From Alistipes sp. (GTDB lineage Bacteria; Bacteroidota; Bacteroidia; Bacteroidales; Rikenellaceae): a stretch of 46,766 nt of DNA. This document shows, in pieces, positions 41,301 to 46,766 of the stretch. The notes below the pieces were generated by a model, which saw nothing but the letters and a program-made list of their open reading frames with translations, was not told the origin of the DNA and did no database searches. Both the position numbers and the translations under genes were made by a program. The stretch lies in assembly GCA_017465605.1 (NCBI GenBank), contig JAFTVW010000005.1, positions 137,074 through 183,839 on the forward strand. Direction: 5' to 3'. The stretch's first letter is position 1. Every line of letters begins with the position of its first letter.

Positions 41301-41308
41301 TATATTTG
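41301..41308 (+). promoter_or_regulatory. -7 box of the C69 dipeptidase-lpdA pair
   Basis: TATATTTG lies 49 bp upstream of the ATG at 41358. No good -33 was seen. Confidence 0.62.
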
Positions 41309-41357
41309 TAGATTACAATTAAGGCGTAAATAATAAACTGATAAAAACATAAATCAT

Positions 41358-43028
41358 ATGAAGAAAATCTTTTGTTCGCTGATGCTTGCCGCAGCCACTC
41401 TGTTGGGAGGTTCTGAGGCTTTGGCTTGCACCAATTTCATCATCACTCGTGGCGCATCAACCGATGGCTCAATTTTGGTTACATATGCTGCCGATTCACA
41501 TCAACTCTATGGTTGCCTTTACAAGCACAATGCCACCAAATACAAGGCTGGCGCAATGCTCCCCGTTACAGAGTGGGATACAGGTAAGTCGTTGGGTCAG
41601 ATTCCGCAGGTTGCTCAGACCTATTCAACGGTAAGTAATATGAACGAGCATTCGCTCATTATTACCGAGACCACCTATGGTGGCCGTCACGAATTGTATA
41701 ATCCCGAAGGAGTGATGGATTACGGCTCACTCATCTATATCACTTTGCAGCGTGCCAAGACAGCTCGCGAGGCTATCAAGACAATCGTTGAGTTGGCCAA
41801 TACCTATGGCTATGCATCTGAGGGTGAAAGTTTTTCTATCGCCGACACTGAGGAGGCGTGGATTATGGAGCTTATCGGAAAGGGCCCCGGAAAGAAGGGT
41901 ATCGTTTGGGTAGCACGTCGTATCCCCGATGGATACATCTCGGCTCACGCTAATCAGGCTCGTATCACTACTTTTCCAAAGAATGACCCTGAGAACTGTA
42001 TGTATGCTCCCGATGTAATCTCGTTTGCTCGCGAGATGGGATATTATAACGGCAGCGACGAAGAGTTCTCGTTCAGCGATACTTATGCTCCGCTCGATTT
42101 CAGCGGTATGCGTGGTTGTGAGGCTCGTGTCTGGGCATTTTTCCGCACATTTGCCGATGGTATGGATAAGTATTTGGACTATGCTATGGGCCACAATCCA
42201 AAGAATCGTATGCCTTTGTGGGTGAAGCCTAATGCCAAGATTTCTCCAAAGCAGGTTTTTGATGCTATGCGCGACCATTATGAGGGTACTCCAATGGATA
42301 TGACCACAGATTTGGGTGCTGGTGGTCACGCTCTGCCCTATCGCTGGCGTCCAATGACTTTCGAGGTTGATGGAAAGTCTTATACCAATGAGCGTGCAAC
42401 TGCCACTCAGCAGACCGGTTTCTGGTTGGTAGGTCAGGCTCGCCCGGGTAAAACAGGTATCTTGTGGTTTGGTGTTGACGATGCTGCTACATCGTGTCTT
42501 ACTCCTATCTATTGCAATACTCAGGAGGCTCCTGAATGTTTGGCCGAGGGTAATGGCTCGATGCTCGACTATACAGCATCTTCTGCTTTCTGGTTGTTCA
42601 ACCGTGTGACAAACTTTGCATATTTGCGCTATGATATGATTTCGGCCGATATTCGTAAGGTAGTTGATTTTTGGGAGAATACAATGTTGGAGACTGTTGA
42701 GGGTATCGATAAGAAGGCTGCTGCATTATCGGCAAAGGCTCAGAAGAAATATCTCACACAGTTTAGCAATAATATGGCACAGGAAATGTTCTCGAATTGG
42801 AGCCGTTTGGACAAGTATTTGCTTATCAAATATGTCGATGGCAACGTAAAGAGCGAGAATGACGATGTGTTGAAGTATGTTATTGGTGCGGGTGGCGACC
42901 ATACTCACTTTGTTGACAATGGTAACGGTAAGCAGATTCCGGGTAAGATTCAGTTCCCGGGCTACAACGAGAAGTGGAAGCGTGCTGTGGCAAAGGATAA
43001 TGGTGAGATTTTGCAGGTAATCAAATAG
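41358..43028 (+). CDS. Secreted C69-family dipeptidase
   Basis: A 556-residue Ntn-hydrolase of peptidase family C69 (PepD-like). The signal peptide (about 1-23, ending ALA) is directly followed by Cys24 in ALACTNFIITRGASTDGS, so export processing would itself expose the catalytic N-terminal cysteine. Further family segments are NEHSLIITETTYGGR, GESFSIADTEEAWIMELIG, ISAHANQARIT and TSCLTPIYCN. The family cleaves a broad range of dipeptides; a periplasmic role in peptide scavenging is likely. lpdA starts 25 bp downstream on the same strand and may share the transcript. Confidence 0.93.
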   Translation: MKKIFCSLMLAAATLLGGSEALACTNFIITRGASTDGSILVTYAADSHQLYGCLYKHNATKYKAGAMLPVTEWDTGKSLGQIPQVAQTYSTVSNMNEHSLIITETTYGGRHELYNPEGVMDYGSLIYITLQRAKTAREAIKTIVELANTYGYASEGESFSIADTEEAWIMELIGKGPGKKGIVWVARRIPDGYISAHANQARITTFPKNDPENCMYAPDVISFAREMGYYNGSDEEFSFSDTYAPLDFSGMRGCEARVWAFFRTFADGMDKYLDYAMGHNPKNRMPLWVKPNAKISPKQVFDAMRDHYEGTPMDMTTDLGAGGHALPYRWRPMTFEVDGKSYTNERATATQQTGFWLVGQARPGKTGILWFGVDDAATSCLTPIYCNTQEAPECLAEGNGSMLDYTASSAFWLFNRVTNFAYLRYDMISADIRKVVDFWENTMLETVEGIDKKAAALSAKAQKKYLTQFSNNMAQEMFSNWSRLDKYLLIKYVDGNVKSENDDVLKYVIGAGGDHTHFVDNGNGKQIPGKIQFPGYNEKWKRAVAKDNGEILQVIK

Positions 43029-43053
43029 TTGTAACGATTAATTCAAGTAAAAG

Positions 43054-44430
43054 ATGAAATACGATATTATAGTAGTCGGTAGCGGCCCTGGTGGATATGT
43101 TGCTGCCATTCGTGCCGCACAGCTCGGTAAAAAAGTAGCCATCGTCGAGAAGGCTGATTTGGGTGGTGTGTGCCTCAATTGGGGTTGTATTCCCACAAAG
43201 GCTCTGTTGAAGAGTGCGCAGGTGTTCTCTTATTGCAAGAATGCAGCCCATTATGGCGTTGCCGTTGAGGGTGAGGTAAAGCCCGATTTTGAGAAGATTG
43301 TGGCTCGTTCACGCACAGTTGCTGAGACTATGAGCAAAGGTGTTGCGTTCCTTATGAAAAAGAACAATATTGACGTTATCAACGGTTTTGGCAAGCTTGC
43401 TGGCGATGGCACGGTTGATGTTGATGGTGCGTTGTATGATGCTGATGCTATTATTTTGGCAACAGGTGCTCGCCCACGCGAGATGCCTTTTATGCCCGTA
43501 GATGGTGAGCACGTTATCACATCAAAAGAGGCTCTTGTGTTGCCTAAGTTGCCAGCGTCGATGATAGTTGTTGGCTCAGGTGCAATCGGTAGTGAGTTTG
43601 CTTGCTTGTATGCATCTTTGGGTGTGAAGGTTACCGTTATCGAGTATATGCCTCAGATGATGCCATTGGAGGACGAGGAGGTAGCCAAGACTATGGAACG
43701 CTCGTTCCGTAAGATGCGCGCAACTGTTCTAACTTCAACCAATGTTAAGAGCGTTACGGTTGGTGACGATGGTATGTGCAATGTTGAGATTGAGGGTAAG
43801 AAGGGCGCAGAGACCCTAACTGCCGAGATTGTTCTTTCGGCTGTGGGTATCAAATCCAATATCGAAAATATTGGTCTCGAAGAGGTTGGTGTTGAGGTTG
43901 AACGCGATAAGATTAAGGTTGACGAGCACTATCAGACTTCGGTTAAGGGTGTTTATGCAATTGGTGATATCATCGCAACACCTGCGCTGGCACACGTTGC
44001 GTCGGCTGAGGCTCTTCACTGTGTAGAGCATATCTGCGGCCTTACGCCCGATGCGGTTGACTACTCTACTATTCCTTCTTGTATTTTCACAGCTCCCGAA
44101 GTAGCATCGGTTGGTATGACCGAACAACAGGCGCAGAAGGCTGGTATTGAATATAAGGTTGGCCGATTCCCATTCACAGCTTCGGGTAAGGCAACTGCCG
44201 CAGGCGATAGAGATGGTTTTGTGAAGCTCATCTTTGATGCCGACGAGAAACTCATCGGAGCACATCTTGTGGGTGCAAACGTAACAGAGATGTTGGGTGA
44301 GCCTACTCTTGCAAAACGATTGGGCGTTACGGCTCACGCCATTGCCAAGACAATCCACTCTCACCCCACTATGCACGAGGGTTTGATGGAGGCATCAGAG
44401 GCCGCTATGGGTGCAGCGATTCACTTGTAG
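43054..44430 (+). CDS. lpdA: Dihydrolipoyl dehydrogenase (E3)
   Basis: A 458-residue FAD flavoenzyme that reoxidises lipoyl groups of 2-oxoacid dehydrogenase or glycine-cleavage complexes with NAD+. The FAD-binding GSGPGGYVAAIRAAQLG, the redox-active disulfide GGVCLNWGCIPTK (Cys40, Cys45), the NAD-binding VGSGAIGSEFACLYASLG, the second FAD motif YAIGDI and the C-terminal HPTMHEGLMEA (catalytic His/Glu) are all intact. No E1 or E2 subunit gene is adjacent, so the partner complex is encoded elsewhere. A long perfect hairpin terminator follows. Confidence 0.96.
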   Translation: MKYDIIVVGSGPGGYVAAIRAAQLGKKVAIVEKADLGGVCLNWGCIPTKALLKSAQVFSYCKNAAHYGVAVEGEVKPDFEKIVARSRTVAETMSKGVAFLMKKNNIDVINGFGKLAGDGTVDVDGALYDADAIILATGARPREMPFMPVDGEHVITSKEALVLPKLPASMIVVGSGAIGSEFACLYASLGVKVTVIEYMPQMMPLEDEEVAKTMERSFRKMRATVLTSTNVKSVTVGDDGMCNVEIEGKKGAETLTAEIVLSAVGIKSNIENIGLEEVGVEVERDKIKVDEHYQTSVKGVYAIGDIIATPALAHVASAEALHCVEHICGLTPDAVDYSTIPSCIFTAPEVASVGMTEQQAQKAGIEYKVGRFPFTASGKATAAGDRDGFVKLIFDADEKLIGAHLVGANVTEMLGEPTLAKRLGVTAHAIAKTIHSHPTMHEGLMEASEAAMGAAIHL

Positions 44431-44458
44431 GATATATCTCCATATGTAAACGTCTGAA

Positions 44459-44501
44459 AAATATTAGGCTGCTAACAAGTTCTGTTAGCAGCCTAATATT
44501 T
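44459..44501. terminator. lpdA terminator, 19-bp perfect stem
   Basis: Bases 44459-44477 and 44483-44501 are perfectly complementary (core GGCTGCTAACA with TGTTAGCAGCC) around AGTTC. It is flanked by A and T runs on both sides, so it can serve lpdA and the convergent small gene. A close relative of the core lies at 46628-46655. Confidence 0.93.
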
Positions 44502-44516
44502 TATATGTGGCTCAAA

Positions 44517-44702
44517 TTACTTGAACCAAGATGTGAGGTTGTGACGTGCCCAGAAATAGTACAACAACAAACCAACCCAGCTTGTAGCCAATACAACGAT
44601 AGCTGTAATCAACTTGCCAATGAGGCCGATAGGCTTCTTAAAGATGTCAATTACGCACCAAATAGAGCAGATAACGCCTGCTAACCAAAGAATTGTTCCC
44701 AT
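44517..44702 (-). CDS. Small two-helix membrane protein
   Basis: A 61-residue protein that is nearly all membrane: helices at about 3-20 (ILWLAGVICSIWCVIDIF) and 29-51, with a conserved-looking end SWVGLLLYYFWARHNL. The short loop KKPIG suggests a hairpin with both ends on one side. The end vaguely resembles PLDc_N-type small membrane domains, but I do not assign it. It lies 32 bp after truA on the same strand, and its stop is next to the lpdA terminator. Function unknown. Confidence 0.75.
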   Translation of the reverse strand: MGTILWLAGVICSIWCVIDIFKKPIGLIGKLITAIVVLATSWVGLLLYYFWARHNLTSWFK

Positions 44703-44734
44703 AGTGTAATTTATTTAAGTTTAACAATAGCTTT

Positions 44735-45496
44735 TTATTCTTCTATAAATATATCATCATTATATACAACATCGCTTAAAAACAGACCTTGCGCAGGGGC
44801 TCCTGTACTCGACCGAGAGAGGTCGCGACTACAAATTATTTGCTCGAAATCCTCTACCGAGTATCGCCCTCGACCTACATCTACAAGCGTGCCAACAATA
44901 GCGCGAATCATATTTCGCAGGAATCTGTCGGCGCGAATAGTAAAAATCATTACCGATTTATCGTTCTCTTCGCGTCTCCACTCCGCTTGGCTTATATGAC
45001 AAATATTGGTTTTGTTGTTTGAATTTAGCTTTGCAAATGATGTAAAATCGTCGTATTCAAGCAATTTTGCCGCCGCTTTATTCATCTTGTCAAAATCCAA
45101 CTCCACATAATATTGCCACGCAGAGTATCGCCTAAATGGATTTTTATTTTGCGAAATAATGTAGGTGTATTCTCTCTCTTGGGCATCGAATCGGGCGTGT
45201 GCATCGTCTCGCACTCTTCTCACTCGACTGACGGCTATGTCTTGTGGTAGAATGAGATTTAGTTTATATGCTAATCGTTTGCAATCATCAATCGGCCGCG
45301 TACAGTCAAAGTGTGCAACATAATACGACGCATTGACCCCAGTGTCGGTACGACCTGCGCCAACGGTTACAATATCTTCACGCAACAGAGTGGAGAGTGC
45401 CTTCTCCAATGTCTGTTGCACTGATGGCGCATCTGGCTGACGTTGCCAACCGCAATATGCTGCTCCATCGTATGAAAGATATATAAAGTAACGCAT
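44735..45496 (-). CDS. truA: tRNA pseudouridine(38-40) synthase
   Basis: A 253-residue cytoplasmic enzyme that makes pseudouridine in the tRNA anticodon stem-loop at positions 38-40. The N-terminal YFIYLSYDGAAYCGWQRQP and the catalytic Asp51 in VGAGRTDTGVNA are intact. The second-half segments FTSFAKLNSNNKT and FLRNMIRAIVGTLVDVGRG are typical. Length is normal. Its ATG overlaps the stop codon of the upstream beta-helix gene by one base (TAATG), so the two are translationally coupled. Confidence 0.96.
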   Translation of the reverse strand: MRYFIYLSYDGAAYCGWQRQPDAPSVQQTLEKALSTLLREDIVTVGAGRTDTGVNASYYVAHFDCTRPIDDCKRLAYKLNLILPQDIAVSRVRRVRDDAHARFDAQEREYTYIISQNKNPFRRYSAWQYYVELDFDKMNKAAAKLLEYDDFTSFAKLNSNNKTNICHISQAEWRREENDKSVMIFTIRADRFLRNMIRAIVGTLVDVGRGRYSVEDFEQIICSRDLSRSSTGAPAQGLFLSDVVYNDDIFIEE

Positions 45497-46563
45497 TATT
45501 TCAGGTGTTTTTCGTATGTTTTGTCTGTCAAAATCTCTTTGTTATCGATGTATAGGTTGACAAAGCGTCCATCTCCACCATCTTCTCCGACCTCCAAAAT
45601 ATTATTCTCTTTGACCACATTGCTTGTGCGTAATCCTGTGCGGCTATTCGATACAAAAGATTTGAATTTACCCTCAGCTTTGAAAACGGTGTGTTTTGTA
45701 CCTCGTTTTGAATACCAATAAGCAAAGCAATTGTTGTATTGACTTGCTACATTTTTAGAGGTGTAAAAGGCCGTTGCGAATTCATCGCTATAACAGAAGT
45801 CGTACCAATTACACCCTGCCTCATCACGGAATCCACAACTGTTTTGGTCGTATCCGTTTTTACCGCCATAGTATAATGGGTGTATGTTTCTGAGCATATT
45901 GGCTTGTGAGCGTAGTACTACACCTGTGTTTACGGCTGCAATACGCATATTTGTAAAGGTGTTGTCATAGCCCTCGACAAGTAGGCCAATCGAAGATGAA
46001 GAGTTGTTACCAACAATATTTACACTCGAAATATCACAATCCGATGAGCCGCTATTTGCACCGTGCTTAACGTGGATTCCAATTTCAACATTCTTGATTG
46101 ATGTGTTGCGTATGACCGTTTCGCGCCCTCCGTCAATCGAAACTCCCTTTGCTCTACCACTACCGTCAATAATCCCTCCATCGAGGTAGTAATTACTTCC
46201 TGCAATGCCAATATTATTTGCAGCATCTTTTCCTCCCAAACGTATCATTGCTTCCTCGTTGTTCCAATTCTCAGATGCTTTTATTATCGCATAATTCGAC
46301 AACTCCAATGCTACGCTCTTCGTTGGCTCTGCTGGGGTTACGATTGGCTTTGAGATGATATAGACTCCATCTGGAAAGTATATCGTACGATTGGGATTGT
46401 TGTCGATAATTTTCTGTATGGCATCGCTTACATCTTTGCCTGAATTGGCTTTGATGTAGTCTGTAACTATTACATATCCATTCTTTTTGGGAGCATTGAC
46501 AGCAAAGGCCGATAGTGATAACATAACGGCTTGTAGGATTAGTGTAATGTGTCGTAGTTTCAT
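45496..46563 (-). CDS. Exported right-handed beta-helix protein (pectate-lyase-like fold)
   Basis: A 355-residue protein. From the ATG at 46561-46563 it has a signal peptide (about 1-22, ending AFA). It then has the start typical of pectate-lyase-superfamily beta-helix enzymes: a VIVTDYIKANSGKDVSDAIQ stretch (compare GDGxTDDTxAIQ), NRTIYFPDGVYIIS, and coil-like repeats with Asn/Ser/Gly turns (YYLDGGIIDGSG, TVIRNTSIKNVEIGIHV, SIGLLVEGYDNTFTNM). Polysaccharide lyase or hydrolase activity is possible; no catalytic residues can be assigned. The frame's longer start (46614) lies upstream of a complete promoter. It overlaps truA by one base, an odd pairing of an exported protein with a tRNA modification enzyme. 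Confidence 0.85.
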   Translation of the reverse strand: MKLRHITLILQAVMLSLSAFAVNAPKKNGYVIVTDYIKANSGKDVSDAIQKIIDNNPNRTIYFPDGVYIISKPIVTPAEPTKSVALELSNYAIIKASENWNNEEAMIRLGGKDAANNIGIAGSNYYLDGGIIDGSGRAKGVSIDGGRETVIRNTSIKNVEIGIHVKHGANSGSSDCDISSVNIVGNNSSSSIGLLVEGYDNTFTNMRIAAVNTGVVLRSQANMLRNIHPLYYGGKNGYDQNSCGFRDEAGCNWYDFCYSDEFATAFYTSKNVASQYNNCFAYWYSKRGTKHTVFKAEGKFKSFVSNSRTGLRTSNVVKENNILEVGEDGGDGRFVNLYIDNKEILTDKTYEKHLK

Positions 46564-46588
46564 ATTGTATGTGATATAATTTCTCATA

Positions 46589-46619
46589 CAAATATACTGA
46601 AAAAACTGCAACAATCAAA
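46589..46619 (-). promoter_or_regulatory. Complete -33/-7 promoter of the beta-helix-truA run
   Basis: On the minus strand TTTG (complement of 46616-46619) and TATATTTG (complement of 46589-46596) are separated by 19 bp. The ATG lies 26 bp further on. Confidence 0.8.
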
Positions 46620-46627
46620 AAAATAGG

Positions 46628-46655
46628 GGCTGTCTAACAAGTTGTGTTAGCAGCC
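46628..46655 (-). terminator. Terminator-like hairpin related to the lpdA terminator
   Basis: GGCTG-T-CTAACA (46628-46639) pairs with TGTTAGCAGCC (46645-46655) with one bulged base. On the minus strand it is followed by CCCC, TA and a T-run (complement of 46615-46624), so it probably ends a minus-strand gene beyond the right edge. Confidence 0.75.
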
Positions 46656-46713
46656 TCATCATTTTAGAAGTTGTATAACAAGAGCTATTTTTAGGCCCTC
46701 GAAACCCGAAAAA

Positions 46714-46766
46714 CCGCAGTTTACTTGGCGTAAATGAGGATTTTGAGGGTAAGAGAAACGTCAAAA
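46714..46766. repeat. Second, inverted copy of the 4.0-kb repeat element (runs off the window)
   Basis: Bases 46714-46739 are the exact reverse complement of 4031-4056 (26/26). The similarity continues without a gap to the window end against 4004-4030 (18/27 by hand count). The element lies beside a terminator in non-coding DNA. Confidence 0.8.

Noticed and set aside
41727-42329. 200-codon minus-strand frame within the C69 dipeptidase gene
   Set aside because: It lies wholly inside an intact gene on the other strand and has no family features.
46564-46614. Upstream start for the beta-helix protein
   Set aside because: It falls within and upstream of the -33/-7 promoter; the ATG at 46563 directly begins a signal peptide.

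Overview
The window looks like a chromosomal segment of a Bacteroidales bacterium. The evidence is the large number of Bacteroidetes-type families (DUF5606, GLPGLI/Porph_ging, TolB-like and other propeller lipoproteins, DUF1080, a BlaR1-like M56 sensor, a long-form signal peptidase I), lipoprotein signals, recurrent TAnnTTTG -7 promoter boxes typical of this phylum, and few Shine-Dalgarno sequences. A truncated protein ending in a HExxH motif followed by K-G-L-R resembles mobile-element polyvalent proteins common in Rikenellaceae/Alistipes-like genomes, but I cannot fix the genus. No rRNA, tRNA, CRISPR array or complete insertion sequence was seen.

Layout. 0.1-4 kb: a DUF5606 protein and an MscS channel (minus), diverging from a CorC/CNNM transporter-dusB pair (plus). 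4-17 kb: a secretory/envelope region with a propeller lipoprotein, an S9 peptidase, two alpha/beta-hydrolase esterases, two DUF1080 proteins (one with a doubled domain), two related 6-bladed-propeller lipoproteins, a GLPGLI protein, two small proteins, and a znuA-znuC metal-uptake pair without its permease. 17-19.3 kb: an AT-rich accessory patch with a decayed mobile-element metallopeptidase fragment, an XRE regulator and an unexplained cluster of TTTACA/TGTAAA and TACAnnTGTA sites. 19.3-24 kb: a minus-strand operon bcp-recA-relA/spoT-(membrane protein)-HIT. 24-27 kb: a zinc-ribbon protein, a WYL regulator and dnaA. 27.3-33.4 kb: phosphoglucomutase, then a BlaI-type repressor and a 1208-residue BlaR1-like M56 sensor. 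33.6-41.2 kb: a minus-strand six-gene run dapB-lepB-yigZ-uvrA-M16 peptidase-O-methyltransferase. 41.3-44.4 kb: C69 dipeptidase and lpdA (plus). 44.5-46.6 kb: a beta-helix protein, truA and a tiny membrane protein (minus).

The most unusual parts are these. (1) The blaI/blaR1-like locus: the repressor promoter carries two matching dyads over its -33/-7 region, and the sensor has about 900 residues after its last membrane helix, built from recurring short motifs, with no resistance gene beside it. (2) The 18.6-19.13 kb operator-like cluster and the neighbouring element remnant. (3) A repeated intergenic element at about 4.0 kb and, inverted, at the right end of the window. (4) The permease-less znuAC pair with a changed first metal ligand. 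Most other genes are ordinary housekeeping functions.
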